From Acidobacteriota bacterium (GTDB lineage Bacteria > Acidobacteriota > Terriglobia > Terriglobales > Acidobacteriaceae), in contig JAJYFA010000004.1 of NCBI GenBank assembly GCA_021790995.1, positions 1 through 64,000 of the forward strand: a stretch of DNA of 64,000 bases. The letters are read 5' to 3'. Positions 27,508 to 38,496 of the stretch are shown here, one piece after another (positions within the stretch are counted from its first letter, which is position 1; each line of letters begins with the position of its first letter). Under the pieces are notes generated by a model, which saw nothing but the letters and a program-made list of their open reading frames with translations, searched no databases and had not been told where the DNA came from. The position numbers and the translations under genes were made by a program.

Positions 27508-28503
27508 ATGTCGAACGAAAGTAGAATAGCCTCTGCCAATGTGCCGATCGCAACAGACAAACCTTCAACAGACCACCCACTGAACACGCACGCCCGCCGC
27601 ATTCGCGTAATTGGCGTTCCTCTCGACCTCGGGGCCAGCCGCCGCGGAGTCGACATGGGCCCTTCGGCGGTTCGCGTCGCCGGCCTTGCAGCCCGCCTTG
27701 AAGCCCTCGGCCATCAGGTGACAGACGGCGGTAACATCCGTGTCGAGATTGCGGAAACCCAGAAGCCTGGCAACAAGAACGCGCATTACCTGAAAGAGAT
27801 TGCCGCCACCTGCGCGCGCACCGGCGAAGCCGTCCTGAACGCGCTGGAACAGGGGATGACTCCGCTGATCCTGGGCGGCGACCACTCCGTCGCGGCCGGA
27901 TCGGTCGCCGGCGCTGCCGAGTTCTATCGCCGCCAAGAGAAGAAGATCGGCCTTCTCTGGATCGACGCTCACTCCGACATCAATACGCCGGAGACCTCGC
28001 CCTCGGGTAACGTCCACGGCATGCCGCTGGCCGCCCTGCTTGGCCTGGGCCCCGAACCGCTGGGCAACCTCTTTGGCTATGCGCCCAAGATCGCTCCCGA
28101 AAACGCCGTCCTCATCGGCGTCCGCGATATCGATCCGCCCGAGCGCGAGAATCTGCGCCGCGCAGGCATCGGCCGCGTCTATACCATGCGCGACATCGAC
28201 GAGCGCGGCATGAGAACCGTCATGGAGGAGGCGCTCCAGGCCGCCGGAAACGGCACGGCCGGCTATCACGTCTCCGTTGACATGGACTGGATCGATCCCG
28301 AAGAGGCGCCCGGCGTCGGCACGCCCGTGCGCGGCGGCGCCACCTATCGCGAAGCCCACCTCGCCATGGAGATCGTCGCCGACGACGGCCGCCTCATCAG
28401 CTTCGAGGTCGTCGAGGTCAACCCCGTTATCGACGAGCACAACCGCACCGCCGATCTGGCCGTCGAACTCGCCTGCTCGGCATTCGGGAAGAAGATCCTC
28501 TGA
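27508..28503 (+). CDS. rocF: arginase family protein
   Basis: GGDHSVAAG, WIDAHSDINTPETSPSGNVHGMP, SVDMDWIDPEEAPGVGTP. Confidence 0.9.
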   Translation: MSNESRIASANVPIATDKPSTDHPLNTHARRIRVIGVPLDLGASRRGVDMGPSAVRVAGLAARLEALGHQVTDGGNIRVEIAETQKPGNKNAHYLKEIAATCARTGEAVLNALEQGMTPLILGGDHSVAAGSVAGAAEFYRRQEKKIGLLWIDAHSDINTPETSPSGNVHGMPLAALLGLGPEPLGNLFGYAPKIAPENAVLIGVRDIDPPERENLRRAGIGRVYTMRDIDERGMRTVMEEALQAAGNGTAGYHVSVDMDWIDPEEAPGVGTPVRGGATYREAHLAMEIVADDGRLISFEVVEVNPVIDEHNRTADLAVELACSAFGKKIL

Positions 28504-28515
28504 GCGGCGGCGATC

Positions 28516-28547
28516 ACTCAGATGGGCTCCGAGTATCCCATCTGAGT
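28516..28547 (+). terminator. stem-loop after the arginase gene
   Basis: ACTCAGATGGG/CCCATCTGAGT 11-bp perfect stem, no T-tract. Confidence 0.5.
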
Positions 28548-28848
28548 CGCAAGTCGCTTTACTCCGGCCAGAAATACCTGAAAGCTCCTCGAAGTGTTCG
28601 ATTCCGCCGAAAGGCATCGCGCCATTCGCCTGGCGCCGGAAAGCTTTTGAAAGTCTGCGAGGAGTTTTTGGAGAGCGCCGGATGGTCTATCGATTGCATC
28701 GGGATTCTGGAACTTTTTTCTGGATGCGCGGTGCAGCAGCGACGGTTCCTTGTACTCATTCGCAATCGCAGCCAGATCGCCAAGCTACGCAATCTGGATT
28801 CCAAGGCAGCAATCGGCAGATTTGTCCTCGCAGGAAGAAAAGACGAAA

Positions 28849-30009
28849 ATGAGACAAATGGCAAAAAAACTTCGTGTAGGCATACTTTTTGGCGGCCGCA
28901 GCGGCGAACATGAGGTTTCGCTGCTCTCGGCCGCTTCGGTTCTCAAAGCCATCGACCGCAGTAAATTCGATGTGATCCCCATCGGCATCACCAAAGAGGG
29001 CCGATGGCTGGCCGCGTCCGGTGCCAACCAGTTGCTCAATGGCGACCTGAGCACCGTGGCGCGGCAATTGCGTGCTGGCGACCCCGAAGCCACACCCGGC
29101 GCAAAGCTCCTCCACGAAGGCATTCCCACGCTGCTCGCGCCTGTCCCAGGCCCGCAAGGCCCTGCGGGCAAGGCCATCGATGTCGTCTTTCCCGTTCTCC
29201 ACGGCACCTTCGGCGAGGACGGCACCATCCAGGGACTCTTCGAGCTTGCCGGCATCGCCTACGTCGGCTCCGGCGTGCTGGGCTCAGCGGCTGGCATGGA
29301 CAAGGATGTGATGAAGCGCCTCTTCGTCCAGGCAGGTCTGCCCATCGTCAGGCACGTCACGCTGCTGCGCGCCGACTGGGAAAGGAACCCGCGCAAATCC
29401 GTCGCCGCCGTCGAGCGCGCTCTCCGCTATCCGCTCTTCGTCAAGCCCGCGAACCTCGGCTCCTCGGTCGGCATCAGCAAAGCGCGCGACCGCAGGGAGC
29501 TCGGCCCCGCGCTTGCGCTCGCCGCCAAATACGATCGCAAGCTCATCGTCGAAGAGGGCGTCGGCGGCAAGAAATCCCGTGCCCGCGAGTTCGAGGTCGC
29601 CGTACTCGGCAACAACACCCCAAAGGCGAGTGTTGCCGGGGAGATCGTTCCCGGCAAGGAGTTCTACGACTACGAGGCGAAGTATCTCGCCGAAGGCTCT
29701 GTGCCCATTGTCCCGGCGAAGATCGCCCGCGCCGAATCCAAGAAGATCCGCGAGATGGCTGTCGCCGCATTTCGCGCCTGCGACCTGGCGGGTCTCGCTC
29801 GCGTCGACTTCCTCATGGAGCCAGCAGGCAAACGCCGCATCTACGTCAACGAAGTCAATACCATGCCGGGTTTCACGCAGATCAGCATGTACCCCAAGCT
29901 ATGGGAAGCATCCGGCCTCGCCTACACCGATCTCATCACGCGTCTCATCGAGCTCGCCATCGAGCGCCACGCGGAAAAGGACAAGACGGCGTACTCGCGC
30001 GAAGAATGA
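28849..30009 (+). CDS. ddl: D-alanine--D-alanine ligase
   Basis: [46 protein letters not shown]. Confidence 0.96.
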   Translation: MRQMAKKLRVGILFGGRSGEHEVSLLSAASVLKAIDRSKFDVIPIGITKEGRWLAASGANQLLNGDLSTVARQLRAGDPEATPGAKLLHEGIPTLLAPVPGPQGPAGKAIDVVFPVLHGTFGEDGTIQGLFELAGIAYVGSGVLGSAAGMDKDVMKRLFVQAGLPIVRHVTLLRADWERNPRKSVAAVERALRYPLFVKPANLGSSVGISKARDRRELGPALALAAKYDRKLIVEEGVGGKKSRAREFEVAVLGNNTPKASVAGEIVPGKEFYDYEAKYLAEGSVPIVPAKIARAESKKIREMAVAAFRACDLAGLARVDFLMEPAGKRRIYVNEVNTMPGFTQISMYPKLWEASGLAYTDLITRLIELAIERHAEKDKTAYSREE

Positions 30010-30134
30010 TTGCCATGCTTGCCGGGATCACTCGACTGAGCCACAAAACCCGCACCTGCCCCAGATCACGCAAACAACGCGTCAGTTGTCCCGATGACCG
30101 CTGCACAAAGCTGAAGGTCCCGAACTGCGCAAAG

Positions 30135-31211
30135 TCAATGTCTTGCCCGCGTGGTCAGATGATTCAGCACGAACTCACGGATCAAATTGCCCACCATATT
30201 GCCCCCCAAGTCGCCAAATCCGTTGATGAGCACAAGGCTGCCGCCTCGTTCACTGGCCGGAAAGTAAGCATTGGAGAGCGCCGCCGCCGAAAAGTCGCCC
30301 AGAATCTCGGGGAAGTTCACTTTTCGAGATCCATCGTCGCCGCGCGTCACGAAAGTGGAGGCGATGGCATGATACGCGCGCGCTTTGGTGCTGCCTTTGC
30401 CCATGATGAAGTACCGCGGATCGGCATGAAAGATGGACGGGAAAACTGCTTCGGTCAGCAATGCTCCGGAAGCATGGGTTGCATAAAAGGCGCCATAACG
30501 CTTGGCGTATCCATCCCACCCGCTTCCAAAACTCGGAAAGACGTTTCGGTACTGCTCTGCTCCCGCGACCGCTCCCGTGGTCAAAAACGTAACCGGATCT
30601 ACGAGCGAGCGCAATGCCAGGCGGTACTTCTGTTTTGGCAGCATAGGCGGCGCATTCCAGTCGAAGCTCGAATAGAAATTCGGGAAGACCTTGAACACAC
30701 GCTGCTGCTCCGCGATTTCGACCTGCTCGATCGAAGCCGTGTGTTCGTCCATCACGACCACGCTCGTCGCTGCTGCCGAAACACGAAGCACCACATCCGG
30801 CACGATCACCGCAGCAACAGGCCGCAGTGCGATCGGCTTCGACACGAAAGTTGTCATCCCTTTGCGGGAGACCGTGACGACGTACGTGCCGGGTTCAAGA
30901 TTCGCAAAATCAAACTGCCCCATCGCGCCCGAACTCAACTGGCGCAGGGTCTCCGGCGAGCCAGGCTCCGACAACTGAACGCTGGCGCCTTCGATGACAT
31001 CGCCGTTTGTGTCCAGCACTGTGCCCGAGATCTCCGCAGTTGCACTCGATGATGCGCTCTGATTTTGAGTGACCGTAGATAGCTGATCCGCCGCTTGAGC
31101 GTGAGCTGAAATGCACGGCAAAAACGCTGCTGCGGTGCACCCCAACAACAGGAACCATCTGCGGATGCGAGCCAATCCATTCACCTCCCAATGGAAATTG
31201 GTGCCTCCCAT
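30135..31211 (-). CDS. exported carboxypeptidase-regulatory-like domain protein
   Basis: ISGTVLDTNGDVIEGASVQLSEPG...GQFDFANLEPGTYVVTVSRKGM; signal peptide. Confidence 0.7.
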   Translation of the reverse strand: MGGTNFHWEVNGLARIRRWFLLLGCTAAAFLPCISAHAQAADQLSTVTQNQSASSSATAEISGTVLDTNGDVIEGASVQLSEPGSPETLRQLSSGAMGQFDFANLEPGTYVVTVSRKGMTTFVSKPIALRPVAAVIVPDVVLRVSAAATSVVVMDEHTASIEQVEIAEQQRVFKVFPNFYSSFDWNAPPMLPKQKYRLALRSLVDPVTFLTTGAVAGAEQYRNVFPSFGSGWDGYAKRYGAFYATHASGALLTEAVFPSIFHADPRYFIMGKGSTKARAYHAIASTFVTRGDDGSRKVNFPEILGDFSAAALSNAYFPASERGGSLVLINGFGDLGGNMVGNLIREFVLNHLTTRARH

Positions 31212-31528
31212 AGAGACGCACGGATCGCGTAAGCGTAAGCCCCTCAGACGCTCTCACTGCGTATTCGAAGCCGGCCGTAAATATGCACAGCGCGCACGGA
31301 TGGATTCAGTCTGTCTTCAGCTTCAGTTCGTCAAACTATCTGCTATGATTCGGGACATGTTCGGAGGGGAAAGCTGAACCGGGCTGATCTGTTCGAACGA
31401 ATCTTTGCGCCCTGGGCTCAATCGCCGCGTTCCACAATTCCGGGATCGGACGCTGTTCCGTTGGGCTGCGCCACAACTGGGTGCAGGCTTTTCTCTGGTC
31501 TTTTTGGACCGTTCGAATCGGGATTCCA

Positions 31529-32212
31529 GTGCATATTTTAGTCATCGAAGACGAAGAGCGGCTGGCGAAGAACCTCGCAACCGCTATCCTGCGTAATGCA
31601 GGTTTTGCGGTCGATATCGCGCTGAATGGCGAAGATGGGCTGCATCTGGCCCAGTCCAATGTTTTCGACTGCATCATTCTCGATCTCATGCTGCCGGGCC
31701 GATCCGGGCGCGAGGTGCTGCGCGCGCTGCGTTCAAGCGGGAACAAAACTCCCGTACTCGTGCTCACCGCGCGGGACGAGAAAGCGTCCATCGTGGAATT
31801 GCTCAGCGAGGGTGCGGACGATTATCTGGCAAAGCCCTTCGACCTCGGCGAATTGCTGGCGCGAATGAAGGCGCTGATCCGGCGCAGCAGCGGACATGCC
31901 AGCGCCCAGCTTGTGGTCGGCGACCTTGTGCTCGATACAAACAGCCGGACGGTGTCGCGCGCCGGGAAGCGAATCGACCTGACGCCCATGGAATACCGGA
32001 CCCTGGCCTATCTGATGACGCATCACGGAAAAGTGATCTCGAAGGAGACGCTTCTTGAACATCTGTACGATTACAACTGGGAGAAGTTCAGCAACGTGAT
32101 CGAGGTTTACATCTCCGCGCTACGGCGCAAGATCGACGCGAACTCATCCGAACGGCTCATCCACACGCTCCGGGGACATGGGTACGTCATCCGAAACGAG
32201 GAAGCGTCATAA
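31529..32212 (+). CDS. OmpR-family response regulator (GTG start)
   Basis: VHILVIEDEERLAKNLATAIL...LDLMLPGRSG...SNVIEVYISALRRKID. Confidence 0.92.
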   Translation: MHILVIEDEERLAKNLATAILRNAGFAVDIALNGEDGLHLAQSNVFDCIILDLMLPGRSGREVLRALRSSGNKTPVLVLTARDEKASIVELLSEGADDYLAKPFDLGELLARMKALIRRSSGHASAQLVVGDLVLDTNSRTVSRAGKRIDLTPMEYRTLAYLMTHHGKVISKETLLEHLYDYNWEKFSNVIEVYISALRRKIDANSSERLIHTLRGHGYVIRNEEAS

Positions 32213-32238
32213 TCGTCTCATCCATCCGCGGACGCGTT

Positions 32239-33684
32239 GTGCTGCTCGCCCTCGGCGCGCAGATCCTGGCGATCGGCTGCGCTGTAGGCATCTCCGTGGC
32301 CTATATTCATCGGGCACTCTGGTCGAGCGCCGATGCGCGTCTGCAATCGCGCATGATCAAGCTGCTCGCACTCGTGGGCGAAGACGACAACAATCCAAGC
32401 CGCCTGGAATTCGATGCCAATCAGGCAAATGTGCCGCCGGGCGATTTGTATTACATCGAAGATGAACAGGGACGCACGATTGCGGGGAGCCCCTCGTGGA
32501 TCGGGCCGATCAGAGAACATCTACGCAAGCGGGGAAAGCCGTGGAACCGCAGGCTGGATGGCAGGGAATTACGGGTCGCAGTCATGTGGAACGCCGCTAT
32601 CTTCGATCAGGAAGACATACGCATTCCGCAACTGCACGCCACGTTGTTCTACGCCATGCCCGTCGACGGCACTGCGACGCAGATTGCCAGGGCGTCGCAA
32701 GTCGCGGTTTTGGTGGGACTGCTGTCGGTGCTGCTTTCCGCGCTCCTGACCTGGTGGGCTGTGGGGCGTGGAATCGAGCCGCTCACCGACTTTGCGCGGT
32801 ACGCCGACCGGATCGAGGTCGACAGAACCGAGTTCAGCGAGCCAGGCAACATCGCCAGAAACTCCGAACTGATTCCACTTGCCCGGGCGCTGGCTTCACT
32901 GCAGGAGCGCGTGCAGCAGGCATTTCAGCGCGAGCGGCAGTTCTTGAGCGATGCCGCGCATGAACTGAAGACCGCCGTAGCGATTCAGAAGTCTACCCTG
33001 CAATTGCTGGAACAAAGGCAACTCAACGAGAATGAGTACCGCGAAGGCGTCAGCCAGGCGCTTGAAGATACGGGCCGCATCGAGCACCTGGTACGCAACA
33101 TGCTTCTGCTTTCGTCTCTGGAGCACGCGCGGCAGTCGGCGCGCGACACACCGTCTTCAGTCCGGATTGGCGATACAATTGTCAGCGCCATCGAGCAGCT
33201 CTCGCCAGTTGCGCAGATTCGTTCCGTACAGTGCATCTTCGAGTGCCAATCCGATGCGCAGATTCGAGGCAATGAATCGGACCTGACACTGCTTTGGACC
33301 AACTTGATCGAGAATGCGGTCCGGCACTCCGATCCGGGAACCGAAGTCCGAATCGAATTGGAAGACAAGGAAAGCGCATCTACGGTGCGTATCGTCGATC
33401 GAGGCAGCGGAATCTCCAGCGTCGATCTTCCGCACGTCTTTGAGCGCTTTTACCGTTCGGATGTCTCGCGTTCGCGCTCGACAGGTGGTTTTGGACTCGG
33501 CCTGTCCATCGCAAGAGCCATCGTCGAAAACCTCGACGGAAGCATTCAAATCTCCAGCGATCCAGAAGCGGGAACGACGGTCGAAGTGACCTTGCCTCAC
33601 ACCGAAGTTACCCTCCGAGAAACTGCAAGCACGGAGCCACACGGCGGCGCGCAACACTCTGCACAAAATTCCTATCCCGCTTAA
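32239..33684 (+). CDS. sensor histidine kinase
   Basis: FLSDAAHELKTAVA H-box, NLIENAVRHS N-box, GFGLGLSIARAI; start uncertain. Confidence 0.9.
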   Translation: MLLALGAQILAIGCAVGISVAYIHRALWSSADARLQSRMIKLLALVGEDDNNPSRLEFDANQANVPPGDLYYIEDEQGRTIAGSPSWIGPIREHLRKRGKPWNRRLDGRELRVAVMWNAAIFDQEDIRIPQLHATLFYAMPVDGTATQIARASQVAVLVGLLSVLLSALLTWWAVGRGIEPLTDFARYADRIEVDRTEFSEPGNIARNSELIPLARALASLQERVQQAFQRERQFLSDAAHELKTAVAIQKSTLQLLEQRQLNENEYREGVSQALEDTGRIEHLVRNMLLLSSLEHARQSARDTPSSVRIGDTIVSAIEQLSPVAQIRSVQCIFECQSDAQIRGNESDLTLLWTNLIENAVRHSDPGTEVRIELEDKESASTVRIVDRGSGISSVDLPHVFERFYRSDVSRSRSTGGFGLGLSIARAIVENLDGSIQISSDPEAGTTVEVTLPHTEVTLRETASTEPHGGAQHSAQNSYPA

Positions 33685-33749
33685 GCCGCTCTTCAGGAGT
33701 ACATCCGCAGACTTACATTCAGGTGCAACCAGCACCTGGAGGATGTTCG

Positions 33750-34217
33750 ATGAACACCGTGTATAGCAAGATTTTCTTTGGCGTCTTCTGCATTGGAATT
33801 GGCACAGTATGCTATGCAGCAGAAAAGCCCGTTCCACGCGCAGAGTTGCCTGCGGCCGTTCAGAAGACGGCGGATGCACAGAGTAAGGGCGCGGTCGTCA
33901 ATCGCTACGTGAAGGACAACGAGGATGGCCAGCTTGAGTATGAAGTGGAGATGACGGTGAACGGCCATTCCAAGGACGTCGGCATCGCTCCCGATGGACG
34001 GCTGCTGGAAGTTGAAGAGCAAGTGGAGTTCAATCAGCTTCCTGCCGCAGTGCAGCAGGGCCTGAAAGACAAGGCGGGAACAGGAAACATCACGAAGGTC
34101 GAGTCGATCACGAAGAAGGGAATGATCGTTGCGTACGAGGCGCAGGTGCGCACAAACGGACGACATTCCGAAATTCAAGTCGGGCCCAACGGCCAGCAGC
34201 TCTCGCACGAAGAATAA
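33750..34217 (+). CDS. secreted PepSY-like domain protein
   Basis: Signal peptide, tandem LPAAVQ...YEVE / YEAQ PepSY-like units; downstream of RR/HK. Confidence 0.65.
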   Translation: MNTVYSKIFFGVFCIGIGTVCYAAEKPVPRAELPAAVQKTADAQSKGAVVNRYVKDNEDGQLEYEVEMTVNGHSKDVGIAPDGRLLEVEEQVEFNQLPAAVQQGLKDKAGTGNITKVESITKKGMIVAYEAQVRTNGRHSEIQVGPNGQQLSHEE

Positions 34218-34556
34218 TTGAACGGCCGAATTGCATGTGGCTCAGGCCTGCTGAACGGGCAAGGAAGGGACAGCCTTGACGGGATAGCGATTTCTCAAGA
34301 ATGAATTCCCTTCCCTGCTCCTGCTGCCTTGCGCTGGAGGCGCAATGGAAATTGGCGCTGCACTTTAGCTATAAGAGGACGGCAAATGTCGCCCTCGGGG
34401 CCCGGAAGGACAAAACAAAACCGTACCAGGATGCCCAACATGCCCTTCATGCGATTCTTCTGCGCATTCAGGAACCCTTAAGTTAACGCGAGTATATTTC
34501 TTGTAGCGTGGAGGACCGTCTTTCGCCGCGCCTTATTCGCTTTCAGGAGAACGCCC

Positions 34557-35579
34557 ATGCGTCTTAATCGCTTTGCACTGTTTGCCCTCTTCGTGACTCT
34601 CAACTTTGCGCCGATCCAAGCCCAGAGCCGGGCCCAGAGCTGGCACCTCGCAACCACATTTCATCCCGGTGGCGAGGGCGGCTGGGACTATGTCACCGTT
34701 GATGCTCCTCACCATCGCCTTTTCGTAACCCGCGCCACCCACACCCAGGCTATCGACACGCGCACCGGCGAGCTTTTGGCCGACATTCCCGGGCAGGTTC
34801 GCGCTCATGGCGTCGCCCTTGTACCCAAGCTCAACCGCGGCTTTATCACCGACGGCGGCGGCTCCGGCGCCATCCTGATCTTCGATCTCACAACGTATAA
34901 GGTACTCGGCAGCATCCAGACCATGCCCGATTCCGACGGCATCATCTACGATCCCGGCACCGACCTTGTCATCGCGGTTTCAGGCGACGGCAACTCGCTG
35001 ATGACCTTCCACCCGAACATCGACCCTGTTAGCGGAAAAGTCACGACCATTGCCCTTGACGGCGCGCCTGAATTCCTCGCTGCCGACGGCTCCGGCAAAG
35101 CCTATGTCAATCTCGAAAACAAGGATCTCGTCGCCGTCGTCGACCTGCATACGAACAAGGTCCTCGCTCGCTGGCCGGTCGCACCGGGTGGACATCCTGT
35201 CGGCATGGCCATCGATCCGTCCGCCCATCGCATTTTTATTGGCTGCCGCAAGCCGCAAAAGATGATTGTGATGAATACGGAGACCGGCAAGATTGAGGCT
35301 GCACTGCCCATCGGCATGGGCAACGACGCCGCTGGATTCGACCGTGGGCATGCTTTTGCCAGTTGCGGAGACGGTACCCTCACCGTGATCGGCAAGAAGG
35401 GCGGCAACTTTGAAGTTGAGCAGACCGTGAAGACTGCCCTCGGCGCCCGCACTATGGGACTCGATCGCACGACGCAGCAAATCTTTCTGCCCACCGCAGA
35501 GATGCTGCCTGGCGCTCCAGGCCAGCGCCCGCACCCCAAACCCGGCACCTTCGAGATGGTAGTTCTCAGCAGCAAATAA
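34557..35579 (+). CDS. YncE-like beta-propeller secreted protein
   Basis: WDYVTVDAPHHRLFVTRATHTQAIDTRTGELLADIPG; signal peptide. Confidence 0.8.
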   Translation: MRLNRFALFALFVTLNFAPIQAQSRAQSWHLATTFHPGGEGGWDYVTVDAPHHRLFVTRATHTQAIDTRTGELLADIPGQVRAHGVALVPKLNRGFITDGGGSGAILIFDLTTYKVLGSIQTMPDSDGIIYDPGTDLVIAVSGDGNSLMTFHPNIDPVSGKVTTIALDGAPEFLAADGSGKAYVNLENKDLVAVVDLHTNKVLARWPVAPGGHPVGMAIDPSAHRIFIGCRKPQKMIVMNTETGKIEAALPIGMGNDAAGFDRGHAFASCGDGTLTVIGKKGGNFEVEQTVKTALGARTMGLDRTTQQIFLPTAEMLPGAPGQRPHPKPGTFEMVVLSSK

Positions 35580-35587
35580 ATCCTGCC

Positions 35588-35640
35588 ATGAGGCGTGCGC
35601 CTGCCACCGCCCGCACGCCTCATTCCCTTCTTCGCACTCT
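35588..35640 (+). terminator. terminator of the YncE-like gene
   Basis: ATGAGGCGTGCG/CGCACGCCTCAT 12-bp perfect stem followed by a pyrimidine-rich tail. Confidence 0.55.
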
Positions 35641-35764
35641 TCTTCGCGGTGGAGCTGTTCGTCTCCCCGGCGACAATGGATAGACACCCTCTCCGTGCCC
35701 TGACCGCCCAACAAACGGTGGCCCGGCTTCTCACCTTTTTGCGTTGCGCCTGTCAATACAAACG

Positions 35765-37036
35765 ATGAGCGTGTCTGTTCTGAACATTCCCCTTGTCTCG
35801 TCGGTCTTGCTTGTCGCAGGTCTCGCCTTGCCTTCGCTCGCAGCCCAGTCCGTCACCATCCCCGCCGGTGTTCCGCTGCGCGTCCAGATCGACCACCGTT
35901 ACCGCGTGCGCTCCGGCGTCCGTATTGAAGGCCACCTGATTGCGCCTGTCGATTCCATCGACCACGCCGTGTTCCCTGTCAACATGCCCATCTCCGGTGT
36001 GATTCTAGGCATGAAACCCGATCCGGGTCAGAGCCGTTTCCGCGCGATGCTCGACGGCCAGTTCACTTCGCCCGCCGTCGCTGCCGTGCGATTCGATTCG
36101 CTTCGCCTTGCCAATGGCGTCACACTGCCCATCCAGACCGCCGCAACCCAGCGCGACGCAACTGTTGTCACCATGAAGGCCGGCAAGAAGTCGGGCCTGC
36201 GCGCCCAGGCGCGCGCTCTGCTCAAGGCACGCAAGCGCGATGCCGTCGAGACGCTCCATCACCCCAGGCTCGGCGATCGACTCGAGAAGCTGCTCTACGC
36301 TCAGCTCCCCTGGAGTCCGCCGACCATCTGGACCGGCGCCGAGTACGATGCCGAGCTCACTGCGCCTGTCATCGTCCCCGGCCCGCAGCCCGCGCCTCTG
36401 CCTCAAGCCACCGTGCACGGCACGCCTACGGGCCTTGTCGAGGCCCGTCTGATCACCCCGCTCAACTCCGCAACCGATCGCCGGGGTACACCCGTCAACG
36501 CTGTGCTCACGCAGCCATTGCTTACCCCCAATGGCAAACAGGTGCTCTTTCCCGAAGGCGCCCACATCACAGGATTCGTCACCGTCGCTCGTCCGGCGCG
36601 CTGGTTCGGCCGCAACGGGCAACTGCGATTCACCTTCCAAAGCATTGCGCGCGAAGACGCCGCGCCTGCGGCTATTCATGGGCAAATCGCCGCCGCCGAG
36701 GCTGCTCCCGGCGCCGATGTCAAAATCAACGACGAAGGCACGGCCAAATCCTCATCCGGCCCCGGCAAGTACCTTGCCCCGCTGGCCCTGGGCGCCCTGG
36801 CTACTTCGGCCTTCGACAGCGACGCCACCGCCAACCCCGCTCACAGTGGCTTGGACAGCAACGGATTCGGATTCGCCGCGCGCGTCGCTGTCATGACTTC
36901 AGCCAACGCCGTCCTGCTTCACACCTTCGCCGTGTACGCCGTATCGAAGTCAATCTTCTTTCGCTGGATCGCCCGCGGCCACGAGGTCGACTTCCCGAAA
37001 GACACCCGCATCCAGATCCTGCTGAACTCGCGCTGA
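35765..37036 (+). CDS. exported protein with duplicated beta-domain; unknown function
   Basis: Signal peptide; two related blocks (GVRIEGHLIAPVD... and GLVEARLITPLNSATDRRGTPVNAVLTQP...). Confidence 0.65.
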   Translation: MSVSVLNIPLVSSVLLVAGLALPSLAAQSVTIPAGVPLRVQIDHRYRVRSGVRIEGHLIAPVDSIDHAVFPVNMPISGVILGMKPDPGQSRFRAMLDGQFTSPAVAAVRFDSLRLANGVTLPIQTAATQRDATVVTMKAGKKSGLRAQARALLKARKRDAVETLHHPRLGDRLEKLLYAQLPWSPPTIWTGAEYDAELTAPVIVPGPQPAPLPQATVHGTPTGLVEARLITPLNSATDRRGTPVNAVLTQPLLTPNGKQVLFPEGAHITGFVTVARPARWFGRNGQLRFTFQSIAREDAAPAAIHGQIAAAEAAPGADVKINDEGTAKSSSGPGKYLAPLALGALATSAFDSDATANPAHSGLDSNGFGFAARVAVMTSANAVLLHTFAVYAVSKSIFFRWIARGHEVDFPKDTRIQILLNSR

Positions 37037-37116
37037 TGCCGCTAGCTCGGCATTGCCTGCTGCAATGCCCACCGCAATTCTTTGCGATCTCTCTCTAGCC
37101 CCCAACGGCGCGGCTT

Positions 37117-37578
37117 CTACACAGCAAGATGCACAATCTGAGGCTTCAACTCTCCGCCTTTGCCGATTGTCAGCAGCCCCACCGTCACTGGAAGCTCGAA
37201 CCGCCGCGGGCCGCAGGAGCCGGGATTGAAGTAGAGAACGCCCTTTTTCGTGTGGAAGTTCGGCACGTGCGTGTGCCCCGAGAGCACAGCCGCAAACCTC
37301 GCTGCTGCCGGGTCGAGATGCAGCGATTTGAGATCGTGCAGCATGTAGATATACCGGCCCTCCACCAGGACGACCTCGGTCTCGGGCAGTGTGGCGCATT
37401 GGCCTTCGCGATCCACGTTGCCGCGAACCGCGGTGACGGGCGCAATCTCCCCGAGCGCCTCAAGAACTGAAAATTTGCCCACATCTCCAAGATGAAGAAT
37501 CTGATCGACGCCGCGAAGCGCGGGAATCACTTCGGGGCGCAGCAGCCCATGTGTATCGCTGACGATGCCGAGCTTCAC
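37117..37578 (-). CDS. YfcE/MJ0936-type metallophosphoesterase
   Basis: MKLGIVSDTHGLLRPEV, LHLGDVG, VRGNVD, LSGHTHVP, NPGSCG. Confidence 0.93.
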   Translation of the reverse strand: MKLGIVSDTHGLLRPEVIPALRGVDQILHLGDVGKFSVLEALGEIAPVTAVRGNVDREGQCATLPETEVVLVEGRYIYMLHDLKSLHLDPAAARFAAVLSGHTHVPNFHTKKGVLYFNPGSCGPRRFELPVTVGLLTIGKGGELKPQIVHLAV

Positions 37579-38444
37579 AATCCCAACTCCAACCGCGTGC
37601 GCGGATCAAGCTGATCGCGCAGCGCGTCGCCGAGGAAGTTGAAGCCCAGCACCGCACCGGCAACCGCGGCGGCCGGGAACAAAACCAAATGCGGCGAATC
37701 AAACAGATGCAACCTAGCGTCGTTAATCATCGATCCCCAGCTCGGTGCGGGCGCGGGGATGCCGAGACCAAGAAATGAGAGCGTAGCCTCGGCCAGAATC
37801 ACGCCGGCCATGCCGATGGCCGCCTGCACCAGCAGCGGCTGCACAATGTTGGGCAGAATGTGCCGGAAAAAGATACGCAGCGGGCTGGCGCCCAGCGCGC
37901 GAGCCGCGTCAATATACTCGCGCTCGCGTACGGACATCACTTGTGCGCGGACCAGACGCGCGTAGCCGGCCCATCCGCCGATGGCGAGCGCAAGTACGAG
38001 ATTCGTGAATCCCGGCCCAAGAAAAGCGGCAAAAGCGATGGCCAGAAGAATGCCAGGCAGAGCCTGAAAGGTATTCATGACGAAGGTGGTCAGCGCGGTA
38101 TCTACCCAGCCGCCAACGTAGCCGGCCAGGCCGCCGATCGCCAATCCCAGCGCCGACGAAAGTGCAACCACTGTCACGGAAACCGCCAGCGAAAGCCGCG
38201 CACCCCACAAGAGCCGCGCCAGCGTGTCGCGGCCCAGCTCATCGGTTCCGGCCCAGTGCGCAACCGAGGGCCCTTCGAGCCGGTGAATCAGATCAATCGA
38301 CGCAGGATTGTAGGGCGCGATCCACGGCGCCGTCAGCCCGCACACCACAAAGATCGCGAGCAACGCCGCGCCCACCACAGCCAAAGGCTGCCGCCGCAAA
38401 CGCAGGCGAAACTGGCCCCATCTCTTGACAAGCGAAAAAGACAT
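37575..38444 (-). CDS. DppC/OppC-family ABC transporter permease
   Basis: AHWAGTDELGRDTLARLLWGARLSL, EYIDAARALGASPLRIFFRHILPN; overlaps next CDS by 4 bp. Confidence 0.92.
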   Translation of the reverse strand: MSFSLVKRWGQFRLRLRRQPLAVVGAALLAIFVVCGLTAPWIAPYNPASIDLIHRLEGPSVAHWAGTDELGRDTLARLLWGARLSLAVSVTVVALSSALGLAIGGLAGYVGGWVDTALTTFVMNTFQALPGILLAIAFAAFLGPGFTNLVLALAIGGWAGYARLVRAQVMSVREREYIDAARALGASPLRIFFRHILPNIVQPLLVQAAIGMAGVILAEATLSFLGLGIPAPAPSWGSMINDARLHLFDSPHLVLFPAAAVAGAVLGFNFLGDALRDQLDPRTRLELGL

Positions 38445-38496
38445 GCGCTAAGCCAGAATACAGCGACAACCATGCGGATTCCGGGTTGTATCGAGT

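Noticed and set aside
31384-31540. tRNA-like GTTCGAATC sequence upstream of the response regulator
   Set aside because: No matching T-arm stem, acceptor or anticodon arm could be assembled; no convincing tRNA found in the window
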